A model generated the notes under the pieces. That model searched no databases. It was not told the DNA's origin and saw only the letters and a list, made by a program, of their open reading frames with translations. From UBA685 sp049890215 (GTDB lineage: Bacteria; Pseudomonadota; Alphaproteobacteria; Puniceispirillales; Puniceispirillaceae): a stretch of 64,000 nt of DNA. Of this stretch, positions 53,713 to 63,951 are shown in pieces. Within the stretch, counting starts at the first letter, position 1, and the number at the start of each line of letters is the position of its first letter. Position numbers and translations under genes: made by a program. Location: positions 1 through 64,000 of the forward strand of contig JBMHBX010000012.1 in NCBI GenBank assembly GCA_049890215.1, read 5' to 3'.

Positions 53713-55248
53713 TTATTTTTTGCGCTTTGGCTTACCGCCATGACCACCCAATCCGGGCAGGCCACCAAGACCTGGCATACCGCCAAGCCCGCCTTTGCCA
53801 AATAGCTGTCCGCCACCCATCCCCTGCGGGAGTTGTGACGATAATTTGTTAAGTGCCTCTGCATCCATAGACGGCATATTGCCACCACCTTGAGACGGCA
53901 TATTGCCACCAAGACCGCCCATCATCGCTTTCAGACCTGCCGCACCTGCCTTAGAGCCCATGCGTTTCATCATTTTGGCCATTTCCTGATATTGTTTCAC
54001 AAGGCGATTCACATCCTGGACAGACGTACCAGAACCTGCCGCAATCCGTTTACGCCGTGACGCATTTAACAAGCCGACTGACTGGCGCTCACGTTTTGTC
54101 ATTGACAGGATAATCGCTTCCTGGCGTCTTAGCATTGTATCATCCATGCCTGCCGCATTGAGCTGCTTTTGCATTTTGCCTATCCCCGGCAACATGCCAA
54201 GAATACCGCTCAGGCCACCCATTTTTTGCAACTGGCGCAATTGATTTAGGAAATCATTCATATCGAATTTGCCAGCTGCCATGCGCTTTGCCATGCGCAT
54301 TGCTTCTTCTTCTTCGATCGCAGCCGCAGCCTTTTCGACAAGCGCAACCACATCACCCATATCAAGAATGCGGCCTGCCAGCCTGTCTGGCACAAATTCT
54401 TCAAGCGCCTCTTGCTTTTCACCCATGCCCACAAATTTAATCGGCATGCCGGTAACATGGCGCATAGACAAAGCAGCACCACCGCGCGAATCACCATCCA
54501 TTCTGGTCAGCACAATACCTGTTACACCGACAGCTTCATGAAAAGCTGACGCGGTATGAACGGCGTCCTGACCTGTCAGCGCATCAGCGACAAGCAGGAC
54601 TTCATGCGGATTTGTGGCGGCTTTAATTTGCACCAGCTCATCCATAAGCGCATCATCAACAGACAGACGACCAGCTGTATCCAAAATCACAACATCATAA
54701 GCTTTCAGCTTTGCCATCTGCAAAGCGCGGCTTGCCAGTTGCAATGGTGTTTCCGTATCTGATTCAGGCAGCACACCGACATCAGCCTGCTCACCAAGAA
54801 GGCGCAATTGTTCGCGCGCAGCAGGCCGTGTCATATCAAGAGAGGCCACCATCACCTTCTTTTTATGACGCTCTTTTAAGCGCAATGCGAGCTTACCTGC
54901 GGTGGTTGTTTTACCTGAGCCTTGCAGACCTGCCATTAATATGACAGCAGGCGGCGCCACATCGACTGCCAGAGGCGCTGCATCACCACCAAGAATCTCA
55001 ATCAGCCCGTCATGAACAATTTTGATAACCTGCTGATCGGGGCGCACAGATTTAATAGAGGCCGCACCAATCGCCTTTTCCTTAATCGAGGCGATAAAAT
55101 GCTTGGCAACCGGCAAAGACACATCAGCTTCTAACAAAGCAAGACGGACTTCACGCAAAGCTAATTCAACATCAGCCTCACTTAAAGCGCCTTTTTTTGA
55201 TAGCCCGTCAAAAACGGACTGAAATTTATCTTTTAACTGGTCAAACAT
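53713..55248 (-). CDS. ffh: signal recognition particle protein Ffh
   Basis: SRP54 GTPase that binds signal peptides of nascent membrane proteins. The 511-residue product has an N domain, a G domain with P-loop GLQGSGKTT (Lys113), DTAGR, and a methionine-rich M domain from about 325. The C-terminus is a Gly/Met/Pro-rich tail (GLGGMPGLGGLPG) ending KPKRKK. It lies 41 bases before rpsP and downstream of ftsY. Confidence 0.97.
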   Translation of the reverse strand: MFDQLKDKFQSVFDGLSKKGALSEADVELALREVRLALLEADVSLPVAKHFIASIKEKAIGAASIKSVRPDQQVIKIVHDGLIEILGGDAAPLAVDVAPPAVILMAGLQGSGKTTTAGKLALRLKERHKKKVMVASLDMTRPAAREQLRLLGEQADVGVLPESDTETPLQLASRALQMAKLKAYDVVILDTAGRLSVDDALMDELVQIKAATNPHEVLLVADALTGQDAVHTASAFHEAVGVTGIVLTRMDGDSRGGAALSMRHVTGMPIKFVGMGEKQEALEEFVPDRLAGRILDMGDVVALVEKAAAAIEEEEAMRMAKRMAAGKFDMNDFLNQLRQLQKMGGLSGILGMLPGIGKMQKQLNAAGMDDTMLRRQEAIILSMTKRERQSVGLLNASRRKRIAAGSGTSVQDVNRLVKQYQEMAKMMKRMGSKAGAAGLKAMMGGLGGNMPSQGGGNMPSMDAEALNKLSSQLPQGMGGGQLFGKGGLGGMPGLGGLPGLGGHGGKPKRKK

Positions 55249-55391
55249 CCCAGATATGATTCCTCTGCCGGAAAATGTTGTCTATCAGATGATAAAATCA
55301 AACGATCAAAGCGCCCGTGCTCGAAAACTTCAAGGACGGACGGAACCCGCTAGGGTCAGTTGGTCAGATGATATCTCTGATTTGTTGCCAC

Positions 55392-55421
55392 CTTTTACTC
55401 TGACACACACCCTTATGTCAA
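55392..55421 (-). promoter_or_regulatory. putative ffh promoter
   Basis: Read leftward: a perfect TTGACA (55421-55416), an 18-base spacer, TAAAAG (55397-55392). It lies within the 185-base gap between ftsY and ffh and leaves a leader of about 135 bases. Confidence 0.4.
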
Positions 55422-55433
55422 TACAGCTTGCCC

Positions 55434-56384
55434 TCAGGCAGACGCCTCAATGCTATCATCAAGCGCATCACGTTCAATGCCGACCAGCGCGGCTGCATAA
55501 TCTTTTGCAAAAAACGGCTCAAGGTCATCTGCTGATTCGCCAACCCCGACCATATGTACCGGCAAGCCAAATTCATCTCCAAGCGCAATCACCACCCCGC
55601 CTTTGGCAGATCCGTCAAGCTTGGTGATGATCATACCGGTCACGTCAGCTGCCTGCTGAAACGCCTTTGTTTGCGCGATCGCATTTTGCCCCACAGTGCC
55701 ATCCAGAACAATGATACTGTCATGAGGGGCTGTCTCATCAAATTTGCCAATCACACGATGAATCTTGGCAAGCTCATCCATTAATTCTGTGCGATTCTGC
55801 AATCTGCCTGCTGTATCAATGATCAAAACATCTGTCTTATCTTTGTGGGCTTGTTCCATAGCCCGATAGGCAAGCGCTGCTGCATCACCACCTGCCTCAC
55901 CGGAGATGACGGGCGTATCTGTGCGCAACCCCCATCCCTGAAGCTGTTCGCTCGCAGCTGCCCGAAACGTATCAGCCGCAGCAAGCATCACTGATTTGCC
56001 ATCTTCCTGAAATTTGCGTGCTAATTTACCACAAGTTGTGGTCTTGCCAGATCCATTGACCCCCACAAGTAATATGACATGAGGGCGATTCTCTTGATTA
56101 ATCTGGAGCGGCGCCTCCAGAGGTAAAAGCCTTTTTTGCAACAATTTCGCAAGAGACACGCGCCACATATCTTCTGACGGCTCACCGTCAAATTTGATGT
56201 CTGACAGCTCTTTGGCAAGTGCCATCGCTGTCCTTGGCCCCATATCAGAGGCGATCAGGGCCTCTTCTAACTCTTCCAGAGATCCGGCATCTATTTTCTT
56301 TGCTGAAAACAAACCAGAAAGCCCGGATGTCATCTTGGAAGATGATTTTTTGAGGCCATCTGTTAATTTGCGAAACCAACTCAT
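55434..56384 (-). CDS. ftsY: signal recognition particle receptor FtsY
   Basis: SRP receptor GTPase at the inner membrane. The product has about 316 residues. A short N-terminus (MSWFRKLTDGLKKSS) without the long acidic A domain of E. coli leads into the NG domain: P-loop GVNGSGKTTT with Lys114, AADTFRAAA, DTAGR, and TKLDGSAKGG. ATG 56384 is preferred over an in-frame ATG at 56402. The mtaB-ftsY-ffh grouping is usual in Alphaproteobacteria. Confidence 0.96.
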   Translation of the reverse strand: MSWFRKLTDGLKKSSSKMTSGLSGLFSAKKIDAGSLEELEEALIASDMGPRTAMALAKELSDIKFDGEPSEDMWRVSLAKLLQKRLLPLEAPLQINQENRPHVILLVGVNGSGKTTTCGKLARKFQEDGKSVMLAAADTFRAAASEQLQGWGLRTDTPVISGEAGGDAAALAYRAMEQAHKDKTDVLIIDTAGRLQNRTELMDELAKIHRVIGKFDETAPHDSIIVLDGTVGQNAIAQTKAFQQAADVTGMIITKLDGSAKGGVVIALGDEFGLPVHMVGVGESADDLEPFFAKDYAAALVGIERDALDDSIEASA

Positions 56385-56432
56385 AATGTATCTGCCCTGC
56401 ATTCCGGCTTTTTGTTCATATCATATCATCTG

Positions 56433-57716
56433 TCAGCTGTCTGACGAGCCGCCAAGCGGCGTTACCAGCAGATGATCACCCTGCCGCCCTGTGATTTTGA
56501 CACGCAAAATCTGACCAGCATCATATAAGGTTTTTTCTGTCAGCCTTGCATTATAAAAAGACCGCAAATGGCCCTGATTACCAGCCTCAACCAAAATCTC
56601 ATCCTGACTGCCAATCATCTTATCAAGCTTGTCATGAAGTACTTTTTTACCGCACTCACGAAGCGCCTTAGAACGAGCTTTGATTATGGTGCCGTCTATC
56701 TGAGGCAATTTGGCTGCCGGCGTTCCTTCGCGCGCAGAATAACCAAACACATGAAGCAAGGGTATCTGCAATTTTTCGATAAGAGCGATTGTTTGCTCAT
56801 GCGCTGCCTCATCTTCGGTTGGAAATCCGGCTATCAAATCAGCACCAAAGACAACATCCGGGCGCCGGCGCCGCACTTCTTCCACGAACCGGACAACATC
56901 ACGCGCCAGATGACGGCGCTTCATCTGTTTGAGGACCAAATCATCACCATGCTGCACAGATAAATGCAAATGCGGCATAAGCCTGTCTTCTGTGGCAATC
57001 ACCTCCATAAGCTGATGATCAGGCTCTGCAGGATCAAGTGAAGATAAGCGCAGGCGCGGCAAATCAGGCACAAATTTTAAGATTTGTTTGACCAAATAGC
57101 CAAGACGCGGCTGATTCGGCAAATCATGCCCCCAGCTTGTGATATCAACACCTGTCAGCACCACTTCATTGGTACCTGCCTGAACCAGTTTTTGCACAGA
57201 TTCGACAACCGCGCCCACACCCACAGATCGGGACGGGCCACGCCCATAAGGGATAATGCAGAAAGTACAACGATGATCACATCCCTGCTGCACTTGTAAA
57301 AACGCTCTGCTGTGATCATCAAACTCTTCGATAAAATGGCTGGCTGTTTCTTTGATTGTCATCACATCACTGACATGAACAGGGGCAAGCATGCCATCTT
57401 GCAAGGCCTGCCAGCTCTTGCCATCAAGCTTGTCATGATTACCAACCACATGATCTACCTCTGGTAAATCATGCCATGACTGAGGATCAATTTGCGCGGC
57501 ACATCCAGTGACAATGATTTTGGCATCCGGGCGTTCACGCCGCCATTTGCGAATCGATTGTCGCGCTTGTTTTTCTGCCTCAGCCGTCACAGCACAGGTA
57601 TTGAAAATAATCGCATCACGAAGACCGGCTTCCTGAGCCTTTTCGCGCATAACTTCAGATTCCCAGATATTCAGCCGGCAACCGAAAGTCTCAATTTGCG
57701 GACGATTTGCACTCAT
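56433..57716 (-). CDS. mtaB: tRNA t6A37 methylthiotransferase MtaB
   Basis: Radical-SAM enzyme that adds a methylthio group to t6A at tRNA position 37. The 427-residue product has a UPF0004 domain (TFGCRLNIWESE at about 9-20, NTCAVTAEAE, GCAAQIDP), a radical SAM CxxxCxxC in CDHRCTFCIIPYGRG at about 145-160, and a C-terminal TRAM-like part. MtaB rather than MiaB or RimO is inferred from GCRLN and the neighbour dapF. Confidence 0.93.
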   Translation of the reverse strand: MSANRPQIETFGCRLNIWESEVMREKAQEAGLRDAIIFNTCAVTAEAEKQARQSIRKWRRERPDAKIIVTGCAAQIDPQSWHDLPEVDHVVGNHDKLDGKSWQALQDGMLAPVHVSDVMTIKETASHFIEEFDDHSRAFLQVQQGCDHRCTFCIIPYGRGPSRSVGVGAVVESVQKLVQAGTNEVVLTGVDITSWGHDLPNQPRLGYLVKQILKFVPDLPRLRLSSLDPAEPDHQLMEVIATEDRLMPHLHLSVQHGDDLVLKQMKRRHLARDVVRFVEEVRRRRPDVVFGADLIAGFPTEDEAAHEQTIALIEKLQIPLLHVFGYSAREGTPAAKLPQIDGTIIKARSKALRECGKKVLHDKLDKMIGSQDEILVEAGNQGHLRSFYNARLTEKTLYDAGQILRVKITGRQGDHLLVTPLGGSSDS

Positions 57717-57719
57717 AGA

Positions 57720-58595
57720 TCACTGTGCCTTTTGCGCTGCCATAACCGCCTCTTGTAACGCGCCGGATAAATGACCTGAAAAACTTGTTGCGACAGGGCC
57801 TTTCATAAAGACGCGCCCTTGCGGTGTGCCATCATCCTGCCAGTCAATCCATAATGAGCCGCCATCAAGTACAATCTCTGCCTGACGCGAAGCAAGACCT
57901 CTGCGGCGCGCTGCCACCGCCACCGCACAAGCGCCTGATCCACATGCAGATGTGATACCGACCCCGCGTTCAAACACACGCATGCGAATTTTATCGTCAC
58001 CTATTATCTGCGCAAATGAGATATTTGCCCCTTGCGGAAACAGCTCGCATTGAGTCAAAGCGCCACCTCTTTTTTCCACATCAACTGCCATCACATCTTC
58101 GACAAACAGCACCGCATGAGGGTTACCCATCGACACCCCAACAGCCTGAATGCGCTCATAAGGGCGAAGGTCAATTTCAAGAGTATCACAAGGGCCGGAT
58201 AAGGGGATCTCATCCCACTCAAGATAAGCAGGCCCCATATCAACACAAATCAAATCATCATCCTGATAGGCATGAAGCAGCCCTGCTTGTGTCTCAATTG
58301 CCACCTTATCTTTGCCTGTCTGCGCCATGATGAGGGATGCCACACAGCGCGTCCCGTTGCCACAGGCACCGGTGGTGGTCCCATCCTGATTGCGCATATC
58401 AAGAAGCAGGTCACCCTCACCTTTTGCCTCACGCAAAATCATGATTTGATCACAGCCAATGCCAAAGCGCCTGTCAGCCACAAGGCGCGCTGCCGCACTG
58501 TCAAGCGCCATGCCGGATAAAGGGCCTGTGCCTCTGGCGTCAAAGACAATAAAATCATTGCCAAGACCATGCATTTTCAAAAAGGGTATCATCAT
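57720..58595 (-). CDS. dapF: diaminopimelate epimerase
   Basis: Converts LL- to meso-diaminopimelate, the substrate of LysA and MurE. The 291-residue product has the two catalytic cysteines: Cys78 in GACGNGTRC, and the second in SACGSGACAVA at about 220. KMHGLGNDFIVFD opens the fold. The start is ATG 58595 or the next codon. It precedes mtaB by 3 bases, an order frequent in Alphaproteobacteria. Confidence 0.96.
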   Translation of the reverse strand: MMIPFLKMHGLGNDFIVFDARGTGPLSGMALDSAAARLVADRRFGIGCDQIMILREAKGEGDLLLDMRNQDGTTTGACGNGTRCVASLIMAQTGKDKVAIETQAGLLHAYQDDDLICVDMGPAYLEWDEIPLSGPCDTLEIDLRPYERIQAVGVSMGNPHAVLFVEDVMAVDVEKRGGALTQCELFPQGANISFAQIIGDDKIRMRVFERGVGITSACGSGACAVAVAARRRGLASRQAEIVLDGGSLWIDWQDDGTPQGRVFMKGPVATSFSGHLSGALQEAVMAAQKAQ

Positions 58596-58677
58596 GCGCC
58601 TGTTATACCATAAATTATCAAAAACCCAATAAAGGCGCCTTTTACATCAAAAAGGCAATCTCTTATTATGTTTCTTG

Positions 58678-59466
58678 CTAGGCACGCTCATCAATCATAA
58701 CAGAGATCGGCACATGATCTGATGGTTTTTCCCATCCTCTTGGCTCAGAAAATATCTCTGCTTTTATAACTTTTGGCGCCAGATCGCGGCTTGCAAAAAT
58801 ATGGTCAAGGCGTCTGCCACGATTACTTGCCAGATAATCTTTTGCCCGATAGGACCACCAGCTATATAAAATCTCCTCAGATCCAAAATAAGATCTGATA
58901 GCATCATCCCATCCGCCTCTGGCAATCAGATCACGCAATTTGGTGCGTTCAATATCTGTATGGCTTACAACTTTTTTCAATTGCTTTGTTGACCAGACAT
59001 CTTCTGCCTCTGGCGCGATATTCAAATCACCCACCATCACAGAGGCCTGCGGCTTTTGCGCTTCAAAAAACCGGGTGACCTCATCTATGAAATCAAGCTT
59101 ATGGCCAAATTTTGGATTGATGGTTCTGTCAGGCTCATCTCCGCCTGCGGGCACATAAAAATTATGTATCCTGATCCCATTTGCCATAGCGCTGATATGA
59201 CGACAATCATCTTTGCCGGCCCAGAGGGAAAACTGAATATCCTCAAGCTTGATACGTGATAAAATAGCCACCCCATTATAGGATTTTTCACCACGATAGG
59301 CCTGATAAGGATAGCCTAGTTTCGCAATCGCTTCTTGCGGGAAATGCATATCCTGGCATTTGGTTTCCTGAAGACAGATAACATCTGTGTCAATCTGCTC
59401 CAAAACCGCCTCAAGCAAAGGCAAACGCAACCTGACTGAATTAATATTCCAACTGGTAATCTTCAT
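58678..59466 (-). CDS. xth: exodeoxyribonuclease III
   Basis: Exo III-type AP endonuclease for base-excision repair, 262 residues. SWNINSVRLRLP opens the fold, LQETKCQD carries the metal-binding Glu, GDLNIAPEAEDVW the catalytic Asp-Asn pair, and SDHVPI the C-terminal Asp-His. A GCCTTTT-6-AAAAGGC hairpin at 58637-58656 follows the gene and may be a weak terminator. It comes after lolA in the same direction. Confidence 0.95.
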   Translation of the reverse strand: MKITSWNINSVRLRLPLLEAVLEQIDTDVICLQETKCQDMHFPQEAIAKLGYPYQAYRGEKSYNGVAILSRIKLEDIQFSLWAGKDDCRHISAMANGIRIHNFYVPAGGDEPDRTINPKFGHKLDFIDEVTRFFEAQKPQASVMVGDLNIAPEAEDVWSTKQLKKVVSHTDIERTKLRDLIARGGWDDAIRSYFGSEEILYSWWSYRAKDYLASNRGRRLDHIFASRDLAPKVIKAEIFSEPRGWEKPSDHVPISVMIDERA

Positions 59467-59511
59467 AATATCATATCTTCTGTAGCAATAAAAAAGGACC
59501 GGCAGGCATAC

Positions 59512-60120
59512 TTATGGCGAAGAATAAGGCGGCACAGTGAATAAAAAGTTATTAAAGCTGTCACCAAAGCGCGGATTCTGGATAGTCACTTTGGTTGTCA
59601 CACCAACAGCATCTTCGACAATCCATTTTCGCAACTGAAATGGTGTTTCACTAAATTCCAGCGTCAACCGCCCGGCGGCTTCTCCTGTTTCCTGAATTAA
59701 GGTAACAGACACAACGCCTTTGTCACTTGCCGTCCTGGTTTTGAATGACGGGCTGCGAAACTGAATATCATCTTTGAGCATCAGCGCAAAAGGCGTAGAG
59801 CTTATAGGGTAGCTATTGACCCGCTTTTCAGCACCTTCATCAATATGGAGCCAGCCTTGAGAGACAATCATAGCCACTTTGCCATCACCATCATATTGCA
59901 GGCGCATTTGTGCCGGCCGGCGCAAATATAGCTTTCCTGTGGCAGCACTTCCATCACTTGATACCTGAATAAATTCAGCGCTCATTGTGCTGATTTTTTC
60001 AAACCAATTCTCTGCCTTTACGATGATCTCCTGAGATGACAACCCATTTTGTGACTGCGCATAAGCACAAGACAGGCTCATCATCCCGGCAAGACATGTG
60101 ATAAAAAGATGCTTAATCAT
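59512..60120 (-). CDS. lolA: LolA-family outer membrane lipoprotein carrier
   Basis: A periplasmic protein of 202 residues with a Sec signal peptide: MIKH, a hydrophobic segment, and likely cleavage after AYA near residue 21. The LolA fold is suggested by AEFIQVSSDGSAATGKLYLRRPAQMRLQYD and the later FSETPFQLRKWIVEDAVG. LolA ferries lipoproteins to LolB or the outer membrane. It overlaps ftsK by 8 bases, a conserved pairing. Confidence 0.88.
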   Translation of the reverse strand: MIKHLFITCLAGMMSLSCAYAQSQNGLSSQEIIVKAENWFEKISTMSAEFIQVSSDGSAATGKLYLRRPAQMRLQYDGDGKVAMIVSQGWLHIDEGAEKRVNSYPISSTPFALMLKDDIQFRSPSFKTRTASDKGVVSVTLIQETGEAAGRLTLEFSETPFQLRKWIVEDAVGVTTKVTIQNPRFGDSFNNFLFTVPPYSSP

Positions 60121-62584
60121 TTTGGATCAAAACCTCTCTTTTGCCTGCGTGATTTGCTTTGCTTATGACCCCGGCTGATTCCATCTCTTCAATGATGGTG
60201 GCAGCGCGGTTATAGCCAATCTTCAGATGGCGTTGCACAAAACTTGTCGAAGCTCTTTGTTCACGCACCACAAGAGCCACTGCCTGGTCATAGAGTGATT
60301 CACCTGTTGGCTGAGCGCCGGCGCCGCCTGCCTGTTCTGTCTGCTCTTCTGGTTCTGCTGTCACTCTGTCATCATATTCAGGCTCACCTTGCGCACGCAG
60401 GAAGTTTGCCACTTTTTCCACTTCCTGATCTTCCATGAAAGGTCCGTGTACACGTTTGATACGCCCGCCACCTTCCATGAATAACATATCACCACGACCA
60501 AGCAGTTGTTCAGCGCCTTGTTCACCTAAAATCGTCCGGCTATCAATCTTAGACGTCACCTGAAATGAGATACGTGTCGGGAAATTCGCCTTAATCGTGC
60601 CTGTGATCACATCAACTGACGGGCGCTGTGTTGCCATAATGACATGAATACCTGCCGCGCGTGCCATCTGTGCCAGCCGTTGCACGGCAGCTTCGATATC
60701 TTTGCCGGCAACAAGCATCAAATCAGCAACCTCATCAATGATCACCACAATAAAAGGCAAAGGCGCCAGATCAAGTGATTGTTCTTCAAAAGTCGGTCTG
60801 CCTGTTTCCGCATCAAAGCCTGTCTGGACACGCCGTGTTAACACCTCACCTGACCGGCGTGCTTCTGCCAGTCTTTGGTTATAACCTGTGATATTGCGCA
60901 CCCCTAATTTAGACATATTGAAATAGCGGTTTTCCATCTCGCGAACGGCCCATTTCAAAGAGGTCACCGCTTTTGCAGGGTCTGTTACAACCGGTGATAA
61001 TAAATGCGGAATCCCGTCATAAACAGACAGCTCCAACATTTTAGGATCGATCATAATCAGGCGGCACGTCTCTGGCGTATGGCGATATAGCAATGATAAA
61101 ATCATCGCATTAATCCCAACTGATTTGCCTGATCCTGTTGTCCCTGCCACCAATAAATGCGGCATTTTTGCCAAATCTGTCACCACAGGCAGGCCAGCGA
61201 TATCTTTGCCAAGACAAATAGGCAGAGAATCCTCATTTTGATACCATGCCTCATGATCAAGAATATCGCGTAACAAGACAGTTTCGCGCTCATCATTTGG
61301 CATTTCAATACCGATCACATTCTGCCCCGGCACGACCGCAACACGCACTGACAAGGCTGACATAGAACGCGCAATATCATCAGCCAAAGCGATGACGCGC
61401 TGCGATTTGGTACCGGCGGCAGGGTTCAGACCATAACGTGTCACCACAGGGCCATAGGCAACATCTTTAATCTCACCATTAACACCAAAATCAGATAACA
61501 CCCCTTCAAGCATACGCGCATGTTGCTGTAATATCTCATCACCAGGGCCTTCAGATGCTTTGCTTGGCGGCTTCAAAAGATTATGGCTTGGCAGCTGAAA
61601 TCCTGATTGTGACTCAAAATCAAAACTGGTCTGATTCTCCGGCACGGCAGTTGCTTTTTTGCGCTTTGTGCCTTTTGGCTCTTCTGCCAGTGTCTCAGCG
61701 CCAGGCACCAGAACAGGCTCTTTCCGGCCTGTTGCTTTTTGCTGTTTAGCTAATTTGCGCGCTTCTTTCTTGGCGGCGGCTTGTTGTTTTTTGGCCTCTT
61801 TGAGTGCCTGTTTTTCGGCCTTTTTTTCAGCCTGTTTTTTCGCCTTCTTATCTGCCTTCACATCAGCTTTGCTGACAATATCACCCTCATCATCACTCAC
61901 TGTCACAGGCTTGGCAGGCGCGCTTTTTCTGAATAAGGCAAAAGGCAAAAATAACAGCCAAAAGACAGGCTTTGTGATGAGGTGAACCAAACCCCATTTC
62001 GCACGTGATAATCCGGCTGACCAGATATATAGCCAGCCCCCCGCAATAAGGCACACAACGCCCACCACCACAGATGAAGACATCATCTCTGGCAATGCGA
62101 AAGATGATAAAGCAGCCTCACCTGTTTGGAAAAGCGTTACACCGATGATGCCGGTCGCTTTGGTCGTAGCCTGATTATCCAATCCCCAGACATAACAAGC
62201 AGCTGCCACAGAGCTTGCCAGAAATGCAATGGCGACACTTAAAAAAGGCATGCGCCAATACCAGGATGGCAGACCGACATGTACCACCCACCGAAGACCC
62301 CAGCTCATCAAGGCAAGTGGCATCAAAAACGCCGGACCAATGCCAAAGATACGATTAAGAAAATCCGCAATATAAGCACCTGATAAACCAAGCCAGTTTT
62401 GGATCTCCACATCCCCAACAGCGTTATTCAATGACGGGTCACCTTCATTGGCGGTGATAAGAGCAACCATCAAAGCGCCCCCGCATAACAGCAAAAACAG
62501 ACCAAATAATTCAGAAATCCGGTGCCCGATAAATCGTTTCACCACCTCTGACATGACTGGTTTTATGGCATCACCCTGGCTCAT
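60113..62584 (-). CDS. ftsK: DNA translocase FtsK
   Basis: Septum-bound DNA pump that aligns chromosome dimers for XerCD. The 823-residue product has an N-terminal membrane domain with about four helices (residues 25-215), and a Lys/Ala-rich linker (about 240-290, KKAKKQAEKKAEKQ type). The motor has its Walker A in GTTGSGKSVG with Lys487. The C-terminal gamma winged helix (SFVQRHLKIGYNRAATIIEEME) reads KOPS sites. Its start overlaps the aminotransferase stop by 4 bases (ATGA). XerC, its partner, is encoded at 31.6-32.5 kb. Confidence 0.97.
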   Translation of the reverse strand: MSQGDAIKPVMSEVVKRFIGHRISELFGLFLLLCGGALMVALITANEGDPSLNNAVGDVEIQNWLGLSGAYIADFLNRIFGIGPAFLMPLALMSWGLRWVVHVGLPSWYWRMPFLSVAIAFLASSVAAACYVWGLDNQATTKATGIIGVTLFQTGEAALSSFALPEMMSSSVVVGVVCLIAGGWLYIWSAGLSRAKWGLVHLITKPVFWLLFLPFALFRKSAPAKPVTVSDDEGDIVSKADVKADKKAKKQAEKKAEKQALKEAKKQQAAAKKEARKLAKQQKATGRKEPVLVPGAETLAEEPKGTKRKKATAVPENQTSFDFESQSGFQLPSHNLLKPPSKASEGPGDEILQQHARMLEGVLSDFGVNGEIKDVAYGPVVTRYGLNPAAGTKSQRVIALADDIARSMSALSVRVAVVPGQNVIGIEMPNDERETVLLRDILDHEAWYQNEDSLPICLGKDIAGLPVVTDLAKMPHLLVAGTTGSGKSVGINAMILSLLYRHTPETCRLIMIDPKMLELSVYDGIPHLLSPVVTDPAKAVTSLKWAVREMENRYFNMSKLGVRNITGYNQRLAEARRSGEVLTRRVQTGFDAETGRPTFEEQSLDLAPLPFIVVIIDEVADLMLVAGKDIEAAVQRLAQMARAAGIHVIMATQRPSVDVITGTIKANFPTRISFQVTSKIDSRTILGEQGAEQLLGRGDMLFMEGGGRIKRVHGPFMEDQEVEKVANFLRAQGEPEYDDRVTAEPEEQTEQAGGAGAQPTGESLYDQAVALVVREQRASTSFVQRHLKIGYNRAATIIEEMESAGVISKANHAGKREVLIQND

Positions 62585-63786
62585 GAATTTGCGCCGCTCT
62601 CTGCTTCACATAATTTTGACAGACGTCCCATAGCCTGTTCTATGACCTCATGAGGATGAACAAGCGCCACACGCACAAAACCAGCGCCCGGATTGCCGTT
62701 TTGACCGTCAAGCGCCATGAAGCTGCCAGGCATCACCCGCAAAGCCTGTTCTTGATAAGCGCGTCTGGCAAAGGCCACATCATCACCCACAGGCAGCCAG
62801 AGGAAAAAGCCCCCTTTTGCCTCACTTTCATCTATGAATGACGGCAAATAGCGTTTGGCGATGGCAAAAGACTCCTCATAATGCGCTCTTATCACCTCAG
62901 CATGATCTTTATCACGATACAAGGCGCCTGCGGCGCGCAATAAGGGGGTTGGCAATAAAGCAGCCCCATTTGCCACCATCTTTTTATATAAGGTAATCAC
63001 CTGTGCATCACCTGCCAGAAAGCCTGCGCGCAGCCCTGCGGCATTTGATCGTTTTGATAAAGAATTCAACACAACCAGATGAGAGAGGCCGTCCCCGATA
63101 TCGGCTGCCACTTCCAATGCCCCGACAGGTGGTTTTTGCCGCCACACATCACTATAACATTCATCAGATAACAACAAAAAATTATATTGTCTGGCCAGTA
63201 ATATCAGCCTGCGCAAATAGTCAGCAGAGGCAAATACACCATGCGGATTGGTCGGCGAGCAGATATAAAACACCGTTGTTCTTGCCAATAAGTCCTCATC
63301 AAGGGCCGACAGATCAGGCAGATAACCAGTTGTCTGTGAGGCATCAAGCATAATGATATCACCGCCTGCCCCAAGCGCCCCGGCACGCCAGGCATGATAA
63401 AACGGATTTGGCAACAAAGCAGCGCTATTTGGCTTGGCACCCCGGACCATCTGCCCCAACAGATGAAGAGGCTCTCTTGTGCCTACCACAGGCACGATAT
63501 GGCAGTCAGGGTCAACCATCTGTGCGACCTTATCACCATAGCGATAGCCTAGATAATGATGCACATCACCGCGAAAGGCAGGATCGCCGTCTGCTTTGGG
63601 ATAGCAATGCCATTTATCATCATGTTCAGAGATGGTTTTGGTCAGCAATTTCGGTGCCGGTAATTGAGGATCACCAATGGTCAAATTCAGCACAGGCAGG
63701 TCAGCAGGCGGCACAATATCATCAATCGCCGCACGCAGTTGCATGAACATATTATCATCAAAAATCGAAAAATCAGGATTGAGCAT
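62581..63786 (-). CDS. PLP aminotransferase class I/II, DapC-like
   Basis: A 401-residue fold-type I aminotransferase. The PLP lysine is Lys245 in NSLSKRSNAAGLRAGF; CSPTNPHG and SDECYSDVW are the other PLP-site motifs. SKRSN is characteristic of succinyldiaminopimelate transaminases, so a role in lysine synthesis is likely but not certain; aspartate aminotransferase is the alternative. It heads a leftward aminotransferase-ftsK-lolA-xth run. Confidence 0.85.
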   Translation of the reverse strand: MLNPDFSIFDDNMFMQLRAAIDDIVPPADLPVLNLTIGDPQLPAPKLLTKTISEHDDKWHCYPKADGDPAFRGDVHHYLGYRYGDKVAQMVDPDCHIVPVVGTREPLHLLGQMVRGAKPNSAALLPNPFYHAWRAGALGAGGDIIMLDASQTTGYLPDLSALDEDLLARTTVFYICSPTNPHGVFASADYLRRLILLARQYNFLLLSDECYSDVWRQKPPVGALEVAADIGDGLSHLVVLNSLSKRSNAAGLRAGFLAGDAQVITLYKKMVANGAALLPTPLLRAAGALYRDKDHAEVIRAHYEESFAIAKRYLPSFIDESEAKGGFFLWLPVGDDVAFARRAYQEQALRVMPGSFMALDGQNGNPGAGFVRVALVHPHEVIEQAMGRLSKLCEAESGANS

Positions 63787-63951
63787 TTAAGATCATTTCA
63801 CGCGCGGCAGAATAAAACAGGACAGAACTGCAAAGAATCTATCGAAAAACACATAGCTTCGCAATATACTCAAACAATCGAAACGTAATATCATAAAACG
63901 GCAAAATCATGACAAAAGGTTATGATAAGCCCAAAAGGATAGCAAATCGCC

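Noticed and set aside
55249..55433. Possible 4.5S RNA gene between ffh and ftsY
   Set aside because: The conserved SRP RNA tip motif (GGAAGCA region) is not visible on either strand; a promoter and leader for ffh explain the gap.
61740..61865. Lys/Ala-rich segment of FtsK as a novel insertion
   Set aside because: Low-complexity charged linkers between the membrane domain and the motor are usual in FtsK.
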